Assembly (NCBI RefSeq): GCF_015667585.1
Contig: NZ_JADPEG010000012.1
Coordinates: 1-64,000 of the forward strand
Direction: 5' to 3'
DNA: 64,000 nucleotides
Source of the DNA: Clostridium sp. D33t1_170424_F3
Lineage (GTDB): Bacteria; Bacillota; Clostridia; Oscillospirales; Acutalibacteraceae
Each line of letters begins with the position of its first letter. Position 1 is the stretch's first letter. This document shows positions 40,029 to 48,888 of this stretch, piece by piece. The notes beneath the pieces are model-generated. The model was not told the DNA's origin. It made no database searches and worked only from the letters and a program-made list of their open reading frames with translations. The position numbers and the translations under genes are program-made.

Positions 40029-41408
40029 TTATCCCTGTTCCTCCGAGGAAACCGCATCGCTTTCCGCCGGGACGTCAAGTTTGTCTGCCGCCTTGTCCTG
40101 CTCCGCGCTCTCCGGGATCGCATCCGTTCCCATCGCATTGGCCGTTCCCGGAGGTTCCGCCACCGCAGCGCCCTGCTGCAGCAAAGCGCTGACCGCCGCC
40201 TGCAATTGCGCGTCGTCCTTCTGCGCCAGCTGGTTGCGGGAAAGCAGCGTCTTCTGCTCGTCCGTCAGCGACGCGGAAATATCGGCCGGAACACCCGCCC
40301 GGTTGAACACGCTGCCGCTGGGCGTCAGATAGTACGCCACGGAAAGCTTTATCGCGGACCCGTCGGAAAGCGGCACTACCTCGTCCTTTGTGCCGTACCC
40401 CGCCGTTGTGCCGCCGATCACCTGCCCCTTTTTGAATTCCTTGACGTCCGCGGCAAAAATTTCCGCCGCGCCGAAGGTGGTCTCATTGGCGATCACGCTG
40501 ATGGGCAGTACGATCTCATTCGCACGGGATGTGTACTCCACGGTCGTCTTTCCAGACCGGTCCTGTATTGTCACCAGGTTGCCCGCCGGCAGAAGCGTGT
40601 CCAGCATGGAGGCCATCGCTTCAATGCTGCCGCCGGAATTGTTCCGCAGGTCGATCACCAGCCCCGCCACGCCCTGCTTGGTCAGGGAAGTCAGCGCCGC
40701 GTTGAACTGCTCCACACTGCTGTCGTTGAACTCCGAGATTTTCAGATAGCCCACGTTGCCGTTGATGACGGTGGAGACGATGCTCTGCTTGGTATACTCC
40801 GCGCGCGTCACGGTGATTTCCAGCTTTTCGCCCTGCGGCTCCGACGCGGCGCTCTCCGCATTCTCCGCCTGGCCTGTCCGGAGGATTCCCAGCTTGACGG
40901 TGGTGCCCGCCGTGCCGTCCAGCTTGTTCCACGCGTCGCCGTACGTCATCCGCACGATTTCCTTGTCGTCCATCGTGATGATGGTATCGCCCTTGCGGAT
41001 GCCGCTCTGCTCGGCGGGTGAGTTCGGCATCACCTGAATGACCTCCATATTGCCGTCCTCGTCCTGCATCGTCTTGATACCGACGCCCACGTTTTTTCCC
41101 GCCGTACCGTTCTGGTACGCCTTGTAGCTCTCCGCGGACATATATTGCGCCTGCAGGTCGCCCAGTCCGGCAACATAACCCGCGCAGATGCCGTCGGTCA
41201 GCTTCGCTTCGTCGATCTGGCCCACGTACGCCTGCCGCGCCTTCTGGTCGATCTCGCTCAGCTTGGTATACATCGCCTGCCGTTCGTTGACGTCCGCAAC
41301 CTTGGTGTTGAAATTATTCATGGCGTACACATAGGTCAGGGAAACCGTCACCGCCGCCGTGATGCCCGCGACCGCAACCGCCGCTCCCAGCGATATTTTT
41401 TTACCCAT
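40029..41408 (-). CDS. S41-family (CtpA-like) protein lacking the catalytic dyad
   Basis: A 459-residue exported protein with one N-terminal membrane segment, a PDZ domain (about 90-170; SPAEQSGIRKGDTIITMDDK) and a C-terminal-processing peptidase core (LVIDLRNNSGGSIEAMASML). In active CtpA/CtpB the serine lies in a SASASEI-type motif and the lysine in TYGKG. The aligned segments here read NETTFGAAEIFA and TTAGYGTKDEV, so Ser is Gly and Lys is Tyr. It is probably a pseudopeptidase. A Glu/Ala-rich tail follows. Start at 41408 chosen over an earlier frame start because of the site TAGGAATGA. It ends the ftsEX-hydrolase operon, so a scaffold or regulator role in wall cleavage is inferred. Confidence 0.85.
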   Translation of the reverse strand: MGKKISLGAAVAVAGITAAVTVSLTYVYAMNNFNTKVADVNERQAMYTKLSEIDQKARQAYVGQIDEAKLTDGICAGYVAGLGDLQAQYMSAESYKAYQNGTAGKNVGVGIKTMQDEDGNMEVIQVMPNSPAEQSGIRKGDTIITMDDKEIVRMTYGDAWNKLDGTAGTTVKLGILRTGQAENAESAASEPQGEKLEITVTRAEYTKQSIVSTVINGNVGYLKISEFNDSSVEQFNAALTSLTKQGVAGLVIDLRNNSGGSIEAMASMLDTLLPAGNLVTIQDRSGKTTVEYTSRANEIVLPISVIANETTFGAAEIFAADVKEFKKGQVIGGTTAGYGTKDEVVPLSDGSAIKLSVAYYLTPSGSVFNRAGVPADISASLTDEQKTLLSRNQLAQKDDAQLQAAVSALLQQGAAVAEPPGTANAMGTDAIPESAEQDKAADKLDVPAESDAVSSEEQG

Positions 41409-41509
41409 TTTATCATTCCTAACCTTGGCGGGGCGACCCCGCGCTGTCATTTTGCTCTTGTTTTATCATACCGGAAATCCGCACGGATTTATACCGGAAA
41501 TTGTAAATT

Positions 41510-42922
41510 TCAGCTTACGGCGGAAAACCAGTTGAACGGGTTCTGCCGCACGCCGTCCACGCGCACCTCAAAATGCAGGTGCGGACCGGAGGAATTTCCG
41601 GTGCTGCCCACATAGGCGATGGTCTGGCCCTTTTTGACCTGCTGGCCCGCGCTGACCGCCAGACGGCTGGCATGCGCGTAGAGAGTGGAATACCCGCCGC
41701 CGTGATCGATCATCACATAGTTGCCGTAGCTGTAATGATTTTCCGCCTTGACCACTACGCCGTCGTTCGCCGCCACAATCGGCGTGCCGTCGATGCTGAC
41801 GCCATTGGTGCGGTTGATGTCGATCGCCTTATGGTCGCTGCTGTAGCCGTCGGAGATATGGGTAAAGCCCGGCACCGGCCATGCAAACGCGCCGCCCACA
41901 TATTCCAGCGGGGCGTCGTCCGGCACGTTCGGCGCCTCCGGCTGGCTCTGTTCCGGTTCCTGCGGAGGCTCCGGCGTCGGTTCAAATTCCGGCTCCTGAT
42001 TCTGGTTCTGTTGCTGCTGTTCCTCCTGACGGCGCTGTTCCTCTTCCTGCCGCCTGCGCTCTTCTTCCTCCTGCTGGCGTTTGAGCTCCTCCTGGCGGCG
42101 CTTCTGCTCCGCATAGTAGTTTGCCCACCAGCGGTCGATTTCTTCCGCGGCCTGGTTTTCCTTCTGCCGCAAAATGCGCTGCTGCTCCGCAAGGTCGCCG
42201 CTTTCAAACTCAAAGCCCATCTCTTCGGCGGTCAGGCCGTTCAGTACCTGCTGCGCTTCGGTCTGCAAAACGCTCAGCTCCGCGCGCTTGCGGTCCAGCT
42301 CCACCTTTGCAGCCGCCACGTCCTTGCGGTTTTCTTCAATCTCCGCCTTTTCCCCCGCGATGCCCTGCATTTCCTCTTTCAGCCCTTCAATCAGGCCGGT
42401 GTCATGCTCGGTGATGATCCGAAGCAAATACGATTTATTTGCCAGATCCATCGCGTTGTCCGCGTTCAGCAGGATTTGCAGCGTGCTGGCCTCGCCTGTC
42501 TTATAGATCGCGCAAAGGCGCTTTTTAAGCTGCTCAAAATGTTCGTCGATGCTTTTCTGTTTATCAGCTATCTGCGCGGTCTTTTCCTGAATATTGGCGT
42601 CGAGCGTCTCGACCTGCCGGTTTAATACGCTGATCTGGCTTTGAACGTTTTCAATCTGCCCGTCGAGCGTATTTTTGTATTCCAATTTTTTAGCCTTATC
42701 AGCGCGCAGTCCTTCCAGCTTGGCATTGGTCTCCTGCTGCTGCCGGGCAAGCTGCTCCCGCTCCCGCTGCAGCTCCTCCTGCTGTTGCTGCAAAGAGGTC
42801 AGGTCGTCCTCCCCCTCAACCGCATATGCGCGCTGCAAATGCCCCGACGAAGCGGACGTACAGAGCATCAGCACCGCGAGCAGGAACGCCGCCGCTTTCC
42901 GGGCTTTTCGTTTCTTTTCCAT
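41510..42922 (-). CDS. Secreted coiled-coil M23 peptidoglycan hydrolase (EnvC-like), copy 2
   Basis: A 470-residue protein with a signal peptide, a long coiled coil (about 35-270), a Gln/Glu/Arg/Pro-rich linker (about 275-345) and a C-terminal LytM/M23 domain. The zinc ligands are present: HKAIDI (HxxxD) and GPHLHFEVR (HxH). Like EnvC and PcsB it should be controlled by FtsEX through the coiled coil. It is a paralogue of the adjacent upstream gene, differing mainly in the charged repetitive linker. Start at 42922 with AAAGGAG 8 nt upstream. Confidence 0.9.
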   Translation of the reverse strand: MEKKRKARKAAAFLLAVLMLCTSASSGHLQRAYAVEGEDDLTSLQQQQEELQREREQLARQQQETNAKLEGLRADKAKKLEYKNTLDGQIENVQSQISVLNRQVETLDANIQEKTAQIADKQKSIDEHFEQLKKRLCAIYKTGEASTLQILLNADNAMDLANKSYLLRIITEHDTGLIEGLKEEMQGIAGEKAEIEENRKDVAAAKVELDRKRAELSVLQTEAQQVLNGLTAEEMGFEFESGDLAEQQRILRQKENQAAEEIDRWWANYYAEQKRRQEELKRQQEEEERRRQEEEQRRQEEQQQQNQNQEPEFEPTPEPPQEPEQSQPEAPNVPDDAPLEYVGGAFAWPVPGFTHISDGYSSDHKAIDINRTNGVSIDGTPIVAANDGVVVKAENHYSYGNYVMIDHGGGYSTLYAHASRLAVSAGQQVKKGQTIAYVGSTGNSSGPHLHFEVRVDGVRQNPFNWFSAVS

Positions 42923-43019
42923 GGACCGGTCTCCTTTACCCCATATTTTGCAAAGGGACTGTCGCATCCGGTATCACTGCAACAGTCCCTTTTGTATTTG
43001 TCTGTTCCCTGGCGCCGGC

Positions 43020-44261
43020 TCAGCCCGCGGAGAACCAGTTAAACGGGTTTTTCCGCACGCCGTTGACACGCACTTCAAAGTGCAGGTGCGGACCGGTGGA
43101 ATTACCGGTGCTGCCCACATAGGCGATGGTTTGGCCCTTGTTCACCTTCTGGCCCTTGCTCACCGCCAGACTGCTGGCATGCGCATACAGCGTGGAATAC
43201 CCGCCGCCATGGTCGATCATCACATAGTTGCCGTAGCTGTAGTGGTACTCCGCCTTGACGACGGTGCCGCCGTTCGCCGCCACGATGGAAGCGCCGGAGA
43301 TGCTGCGCCCGTTGGTGCGGTTGATGTCGATCGCCTTGTGCCCGCTGCTGTAATTACAGGAAATGTGCGTGTACCCCGGCACCGGCCAGGTGAACGTACC
43401 GCCCACATAGGAGAGCGGTGCGGATGAACCGCCGCCGCTGCCGCTTTTCTGCGACGCATAGTAATCGGCCCACCACTTATCAATTTCCGCGGCCGCCTTG
43501 GCCTCTTCCTGCTGCACTTTTTTCTGCTGCGCGGCGAGCGCGTTGCTTTCCGACTGCGCATCCTGTTCGTTTGCACTGATCTCACTGAGCACCTTCTGCG
43601 CTTCGCTCTCCAGCACGCCCAATTCGTTGCGCTTTCCGTCCAGCTCGGTCTTCGCCGCCGCAACCTCCTTGCGGTTTTCTTCGATCTCCGCCTTCTCGTC
43701 CGCAATTGCCTGCATCTCCGCCTTGAGCGTATTGATCAGCTCCGTGTCGTGCTCGGTGATGATCTTGAGCAAATGCGTTTTATTTGCCAAATCCATGACA
43801 TTTTCAGAATTGAGCAAAATTTGCAAACTGCTCGCCTCGCCCGTCTTGTACAGGGCGCAGAGGCGCTCTTTCAACTGCTCGTAATTGTAGTCAATGTCCT
43901 TCTGCTTGTCCGCGATCTGCGCGGTCTTTTCCGTTATATTCTGATCCAGCGTGGAAATCTGCTGGTTCAGCACGCTGATCTGGCTTTGCAGATTGTTCAT
44001 CTGCTCGTCCAGCGCGTTTTTATATTCCAGCTGCTTGGCTTTGTCCGCCTTTAAATTGGCCAGCTTCTGATTGGTAGCCGACTGCTGCTTCGCCAACTCG
44101 TCCTTCTGCTTCTTAAGGTCCTTCTGCTTCTGCTGCAGGGAAGAGAGTTTGTCAGAGGAGGCCGCGTCCACATGGAGCTGCAGCGTATCCGGCATACAGA
44201 ACACACTGAACGCCAGCACCAGGGCAACCAGGCCCTTCACCCATCTCTTTTTAGAAGCCAA
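43020..44261 (-). CDS. Secreted coiled-coil M23 peptidoglycan hydrolase (EnvC-like), copy 1
   Basis: A 413-residue exported protein: signal peptide, coiled coil (about 35-265) and a LytM/M23 domain with HKAIDI and GPHLHFEVR zinc motifs intact. Likely endopeptidase acting on peptide cross-links at the septum. It starts from TTG at 44261 with GGAGGAG about 8 nt upstream and overlaps ftsX by 11 bp, so synthesis is coupled to the transporter that should activate it. The second paralogue follows 97 bp downstream. Confidence 0.9.
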   Translation of the reverse strand: MASKKRWVKGLVALVLAFSVFCMPDTLQLHVDAASSDKLSSLQQKQKDLKKQKDELAKQQSATNQKLANLKADKAKQLEYKNALDEQMNNLQSQISVLNQQISTLDQNITEKTAQIADKQKDIDYNYEQLKERLCALYKTGEASSLQILLNSENVMDLANKTHLLKIITEHDTELINTLKAEMQAIADEKAEIEENRKEVAAAKTELDGKRNELGVLESEAQKVLSEISANEQDAQSESNALAAQQKKVQQEEAKAAAEIDKWWADYYASQKSGSGGGSSAPLSYVGGTFTWPVPGYTHISCNYSSGHKAIDINRTNGRSISGASIVAANGGTVVKAEYHYSYGNYVMIDHGGGYSTLYAHASSLAVSKGQKVNKGQTIAYVGSTGNSTGPHLHFEVRVNGVRKNPFNWFSAG

Positions 44262-45237
44262 CGACGTCTCCTCCTTCTTTCTTCAGATACTTACCCAGAG
44301 AAATCAGACCGCCGATCGCGCCGAACAGCGTACCGGTCAGGACAAACGCCAGGGTGATTTCCCAGGAGATCGGGCCGATATCCACCGGGGAAAACACAGG
44401 GATAGAAGTCAGCGATTCGATCAGCTTGCTGTAGACCAGGTTGAGCAGCAAACTGGCAACGCCGCCGGAGAACAAGCCGATGATCACGCCCTCCACGATA
44501 AACGGCACGCGCACAAACCAGTTCGTCGCACCCACGGATTTCATAATGCTGATCTCCAGCCGCCGCGAGAACATCGTCACACGGATCGTATTGGAGATGA
44601 TAAACAGCGAAACAAGGCTCAGCATCAGGATGACCCAGAAGCCCGCCGTGGTCACCAGGTTGTCCATGCTCATCAGCTTTTCCGCGATATCGGAATAGTC
44701 GATGATCTCATCGACGCCGTTGATCGCCTTGATCTCCGCCGCCGTCTCGTCATACAGCGCAAGGTCCTTTACCGAGATGCGGAACGCGTCCGGCAGGAAG
44801 TTTTCATCCCCCAGCAGTCCGGAAAGCACCGTTCCGTCGTCCCCCAGCATATCCAGCATGTTCTGGACCGCGTCCTCCTTGGAAACAAACTCGCAATCCT
44901 CTATATTGTCCAGCTTCTTGATCTCCTGCCCCACCTGCAAACTGGTCAGGGTGGGAAGCCCCTCCTGCAGATAGACCGTGGTGGAGTTGTTGCCCTCCAG
45001 CGATTTCATCGCCACATCCACGTTCATGGAAAACAGGATTGCCGCGCCCGTCAGCACCAGGCATGAAACCAGCACGCCGATGGAGGCAAAGCTCATGGTC
45101 CGGTTGCTCCAGATGTTCCGGACGCCCTCTTTCAGGAGATATTGCAGGCTCGCCACGCGGGAGCCGGAGGCCTTTCCCCGTCCGCCGCTTGTCCGTGCGG
45201 GACTGCCCGCCTCTTTTTTAATCGATTTATTCCGCAT
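44251..45237 (-). CDS. ftsX: Cell-division ABC permease FtsX
   Basis: A 328-residue membrane subunit of FtsEX. Layout: basic N-terminal tail, first membrane helix (about 50-75), a large extracellular loop (about 75-180) that would bind the hydrolase coiled coil, then three more helices (VILMLSLVSLFIISNTI, the FIVEGVIIGLFSGGVASLLL region, and the last near 290-315). FtsEX transmits ATP hydrolysis across the membrane to activate wall hydrolases. GGAGG precedes the ATG. It overlaps ftsE by 11 bp and the hydrolase by 11 bp. The N-terminal tail of about 35 residues is longer than usual. Confidence 0.94.
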   Translation of the reverse strand: MRNKSIKKEAGSPARTSGGRGKASGSRVASLQYLLKEGVRNIWSNRTMSFASIGVLVSCLVLTGAAILFSMNVDVAMKSLEGNNSTTVYLQEGLPTLTSLQVGQEIKKLDNIEDCEFVSKEDAVQNMLDMLGDDGTVLSGLLGDENFLPDAFRISVKDLALYDETAAEIKAINGVDEIIDYSDIAEKLMSMDNLVTTAGFWVILMLSLVSLFIISNTIRVTMFSRRLEISIMKSVGATNWFVRVPFIVEGVIIGLFSGGVASLLLNLVYSKLIESLTSIPVFSPVDIGPISWEITLAFVLTGTLFGAIGGLISLGKYLKKEGGDVVGF

Positions 45238-45916
45238 CCTGCTGCACCTCCATCGCGGCGGTATCCGCCACTATCTGTCCGTCGTGGATTTCCACCACGC
45301 GCCTGTGGAAGTGTTTGACCAGCGAGTGCTCGTGGGTCACCATCAGGATGGTGGTTCCTCTGCGGTTAATCTCGCTGAGCAGGTCGACAATTTCAAACGA
45401 GAGCGCCGGATCAATATTGCCCGTCGGCTCGTCGGCAATGATCAGCTTCGGGTTGTTGACCAGCGCGCGGGCAAGACCCACACGCTGCTGCTCGCCGCCG
45501 GAGAGCTCCGTCGGCCGGCATTTCACCTTGTCCTGCAGGTTCAGCAGGCTCAATATGTACGGTACGCGTTTTTTAATTTCGCTCTGCGTCGCGCCGATGA
45601 CGTGCATGGCGAACGCCACATTGTCGTAAACGCTCATATTATCGATCAGCCGGAAATCCTGGAATACGATGCCCATTTTGCGCCGCAGATACGGGATCTG
45701 CCGCCGTTTCAGGCTGGAAAGCCGCGTCTGGTTGACGATGATCTCCCCTTCGTTCGGCGTTTCCTCACACATAATCAGCTTCAAAAACGTACTTTTACCC
45801 GCGCCGGAAGAACCGACGATGAAAACAAACTCTCCGTCGGGAATCTCCAAACTTACATTGCGCAGCGCGTGCGTTCCATTGCTGTAAGTTTTACTTACAT
45901 TTTTAAATTCTATCAT
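45227..45916 (-). CDS. ftsE: Cell-division ABC ATPase FtsE
   Basis: A 229-residue ATPase with Walker A (GSSGAGKST), the signature LSGGEQQRVGLARALV, Walker B (LIIADEPTGNID) and the switch histidine in MVTHEHSLV. It powers FtsX. The ATG at 45916 is chosen; one codon upstream is a TTG. GGGAGAG lies about 8 nt before. First gene of the ftsE-ftsX-M23-M23-S41 cluster. The promoter was not identified with confidence; a 7-bp inverted repeat (46020-46035) lies about 100 bp upstream. Confidence 0.95.
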   Translation of the reverse strand: MIEFKNVSKTYSNGTHALRNVSLEIPDGEFVFIVGSSGAGKSTFLKLIMCEETPNEGEIIVNQTRLSSLKRRQIPYLRRKMGIVFQDFRLIDNMSVYDNVAFAMHVIGATQSEIKKRVPYILSLLNLQDKVKCRPTELSGGEQQRVGLARALVNNPKLIIADEPTGNIDPALSFEIVDLLSEINRRGTTILMVTHEHSLVKHFHRRVVEIHDGQIVADTAAMEVQQDAE

Positions 45917-46234
45917 CAAATCTCTCCCAAGACCTTTTCTCAGTCACATCGCGCTTACGGCGCAGCTCTTCCGCACCGGCGCTTATTCTTCTCCGGACCG
46001 TTCCCGGATACACACGAAAGCGTTATCTATAACGCCAATCATTCCTGTTCAGAATTCCCAATGAAAACCAAAACTGTGAATCAACCTCTCGGCGCTCTTC
46101 AAAATGCATGCAAAAATAGCGCCCATTGGGACGTTTACATAATACCAATGGGCGCTATTTTTATTGTTCCTAATTGGAAATAATTTGTAATATTTTTGTA
46201 ATTTTTACAAATTATTGCCGAATTCGGATATTTC
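45917..46234. other. Intergenic region upstream of ftsE
   Basis: About 320 bp without a gene. It holds a bidirectional terminator (46112-46165) for the regulator gene and a short inverted repeat gcgttat-ct-ataacgc (46020-46035). A promoter for ftsE should lie here, but no clear pair of boxes was found. Confidence 0.5.
46112..46165 (-). terminator. Intrinsic terminator of the CdaR/PucR-type regulator gene
   Basis: 18-bp perfect arms aaaaatagcgcccattgg (46112-46129) and the inverse (46145-46162), with A/T tracts on both sides. Confidence 0.85.
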
Positions 46235-47320
46235 TTAGAATTTGACCGGATTGGAGGACAGATACTTCTTGACCATCAGCGCCACCTTAAAGACAATGGC
46301 GTCTTCAAACTCGCGAAGGTCAAGACCCGTAATCTTTTTAATCTTCTCCAGACGATAAACCAGCGTATTGCGGTGGACAAACAGCTTGCGGGACGTCTCG
46401 GAAACGTTCAGGTTATTCTCAAAGAAGCGCTGGATCGTAAACAGCGTCTCATGGTCCAGGGATTCAATGGAACCGCGCTTGAAGACTTCCTTCAGGAACA
46501 TCTCACAGAGGGTCGTCGGCAGCTGATAGATCAGGCGCGCGATGCCCAGGTTGTCGTAGCTGACGATGGAACGCTCCGTGTCGAATACCTTGCCGACCTC
46601 CAGCGCGACCTGCGCTTCCTTAAAGGAGCGCGCCAGGTCCTTGATCCCGGTCACCGTGGTGCCGATGCCCACGACGCAGTGGGTGTAAAACTCGCTGGAC
46701 AGGGTGTCCACAATGGAACCCGCCAGCTTTTCCAGATCCTTCGGCTCAATGCCGGTGCGGATTTCCTTGACCAGCGCAATGTCCGTCTCGTTGATGTTGA
46801 TGATAAAGTCCTTGTTCTTGTCGGGGAACAGGTTCTGCACCACATCGTATGCGGAGATGTCGGACTTGTTGGTGATCTTGATGAGCATGCAGACGCGGCT
46901 TACATCGGAATTGAAACGGAGCTCCCGCGCCTTGAGGTAGATGTCTCCCGGCAGAATATTGTCTAGGATGACATTCTTAATGAAGTTGCTGCGGTCATAC
47001 TTCTCATCATAATACTGCTTGATGCTGCTCAGAGAGACCGAAAGCAATGTCGCATAGCGGCCTGCCTCCGGGTCGGAGCCGGATACAAAGACGGCATATT
47101 CCGGTCTGGGCCGGCTGCCAAAGGATTTGTACGTGTATCCGTTTACCACGAACGTTCCAGGCGCTGCCAGAACGTCTGCGGTAATGCTTTCATTAACTTC
47201 CCCGATGCGCCCCAGCTCGCTGCAGGCGATGATGACGGACGTTTCGTCGATCACACCAATGGTTCTGTCGATGGCGTCGCGCATCTGATGGATAACCCCT
47301 TGAAATAGCCTGTTTGACAT
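46235..47320 (-). CDS. PucR/CdaR-family transcriptional regulator
   Basis: A 361-residue regulator. The middle (about 130-280) looks like the GGDEF-like domain of CdaR proteins (VVGIGTTVTGIKDLARSFKE). The C-terminal 60 residues are a PucR-type helix-turn-helix: FFENNLNVSETSRKLFVHRN and TLVYRLEKIKKITGLDLREF. Such proteins control sugar-acid, purine or other catabolic genes; the effector is unknown. The first 110 residues are a helical sensor-like region. It is monocistronic, with a promoter and terminator of its own, and no obvious target gene adjacent. Confidence 0.85.
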   Translation of the reverse strand: MSNRLFQGVIHQMRDAIDRTIGVIDETSVIIACSELGRIGEVNESITADVLAAPGTFVVNGYTYKSFGSRPRPEYAVFVSGSDPEAGRYATLLSVSLSSIKQYYDEKYDRSNFIKNVILDNILPGDIYLKARELRFNSDVSRVCMLIKITNKSDISAYDVVQNLFPDKNKDFIININETDIALVKEIRTGIEPKDLEKLAGSIVDTLSSEFYTHCVVGIGTTVTGIKDLARSFKEAQVALEVGKVFDTERSIVSYDNLGIARLIYQLPTTLCEMFLKEVFKRGSIESLDHETLFTIQRFFENNLNVSETSRKLFVHRNTLVYRLEKIKKITGLDLREFEDAIVFKVALMVKKYLSSNPVKF

Positions 47321-47384
47321 GCTTTTCCCTCACTTTATCTATATTTGCTAATCTTTGTTTTCCTATTTCACAATGGCTACATAT

Positions 47385-47413
47385 ATTTTACATAAAGTTG
47401 AGGAACATTTCAA
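47385..47413 (-). promoter_or_regulatory. Promoter of the CdaR/PucR-type regulator
   Basis: Minus strand TTGAAA (47408-47413), 17-bp spacer, TAAAAT (47385-47390). Confidence 0.65.
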
Positions 47414-47512
47414 CTATATATCACAAAATAAAAAAAAATTTTGTGAAAAATGCCGCTGGATTTCCAACTTAATCCTATTTTGGTCCTGAAAAATTCGATT
47501 TATTCATCAAAG

Positions 47513-47552
47513 AAGCCGCGTCCTGGGTATTTTTACCCAAATCACGCGGCTT
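47513..47552 (-). terminator. Terminator of the ABC ATPase gene
   Basis: Outer stem aagccgcgt / acgcggctt (47513-47521 with 47544-47552) enclosing an inner gggta / taccc hairpin, 10 bp past the stop. Confidence 0.75.
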
Positions 47553-47561
47553 ATTCTTTAT

Positions 47562-48674
47562 TCAGTTCAGGATTGCCTGTTCCGTATCGTTGTCAAACAG
47601 GTGCATTTTGCGCATATCGAACGCTACGCGGAGCTTTTCGCCGCCCACGGCGTTTGTTTCCGGGCGCACGCGCGCGGTAATGGGATTCCCCTCGCAGGAA
47701 AGGTAGAGATAGGTTTCCGCGCCCATCAGCTCCGTCATGTCCACATCGGCCTCCACCGTGCAGTCCGGCACGTCCTCCAGAAAGGCCGGCTCATCGTGGA
47801 CGTCCTCCGGACGGATCCCAAAGGTTACCGTCCTGCCCACATACGCCGCCAACGCGTCCTTTTCATTTTTTTCCGCGGGGACCGGCAGCGTATAGGCGCC
47901 GAACCGCAATGCGTAGCCCGCGCCGCTCTTTTCCACCTGCACCGGCAGGAAGTTCATACGCGGCGAACCCATAAAGCCCGCCACAAACAGGTTGACCGGA
48001 CGATGGTACAGGTTCTGCGGGGTATCCACCTGCTGGACAAAGCCGTCCTTCATCACCACGATGCGGTCGCCCATGGTCATGGCTTCCGTCTGGTCGTGCG
48101 TCACATAGACAAAGGTGGTGCCAAGCTGTTTGTGCAGCCGGCTGATTTCCGTACGCATCTGCGCGCGCAGCTTTGCGTCCAGGTTGGAAAGCGGCTCGTC
48201 CAGAAGAAAGACCTTCGGGTTGCGCACAATTGCGCGCCCCAGCGCCACGCGCTGCCGCTGCCCGCCGGAGAGCGCCTTCGGCTTGCGGTCCAGCAGCTCG
48301 GACAGCCCCAGGCTTTCCGCGGCCTCCTCCACACGGCGTTTGATCTCGTCCTTCGGCATTTTGTGCATCTTCAGGCCGAACGCCATGTTTTCATAAACCG
48401 TCATATGCGGATACAGGGCGTAGTTCTGGAACACCATGGCAATATCGCGGTCCTTAGGCGAAATATCGTTTGCCAGCGTGTCTCCGATATAGAGCTCGCC
48501 TTTGCTGATCTCTTCCAGACCGGCGATCATCCGCAGCGTCGTGGATTTTCCGCATCCGGACGGACCGACCAGAACGATGAATTCCCGGTCCTCGATCTCC
48601 AGGTTAAAGTCGGAAACCGCCGTGACGCCGCCTTCGTATACTTTATAGATGTGTTTCAATGATAAGCCCGCCAT
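47562..48674 (-). CDS. Sugar ABC transporter ATPase (MsmX/UgpC type)
   Basis: A 370-residue ATPase of the MalK/MsmX/UgpC family, usually shared by several carbohydrate importers. N-terminal ABC domain: GPSGCGKST, LSGGQRQRVALGRAIV, VFLLDEPLSNLDAKLR and YVTHDQTEAM. C-terminal TOBE/regulatory domain with GIRPEDV. No permease or binding-protein genes lie nearby, which is typical of a stand-alone multitask ATPase. The ATG at 48674 has AGGAGG 8 nt upstream; 28 earlier codons lack a site. It may energise uptake of sugars released by the GH127-like enzyme encoded nearby. Confidence 0.92.
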   Translation of the reverse strand: MAGLSLKHIYKVYEGGVTAVSDFNLEIEDREFIVLVGPSGCGKSTTLRMIAGLEEISKGELYIGDTLANDISPKDRDIAMVFQNYALYPHMTVYENMAFGLKMHKMPKDEIKRRVEEAAESLGLSELLDRKPKALSGGQRQRVALGRAIVRNPKVFLLDEPLSNLDAKLRAQMRTEISRLHKQLGTTFVYVTHDQTEAMTMGDRIVVMKDGFVQQVDTPQNLYHRPVNLFVAGFMGSPRMNFLPVQVEKSGAGYALRFGAYTLPVPAEKNEKDALAAYVGRTVTFGIRPEDVHDEPAFLEDVPDCTVEADVDMTELMGAETYLYLSCEGNPITARVRPETNAVGGEKLRVAFDMRKMHLFDNDTEQAILN

Positions 48675-48888
48675 ATATAAACCTCCTACATCGCGTTTGG
48701 TGTCCCATCCCGCGGATTCCCCTGGGAATGCCGGTTGGGCGTGCAGCTTTCTGAGCATTCTCTGCCCGTTTTTGATTGATAGTCCCTATCATAACAGAAG
48801 CCCTATTCTTTTAACAGACGTTTTTTACCCAAAAATGCAACAAACACTTTATGTAAATCCGCTAAAAGACAAATCCCAATGCATTTTT

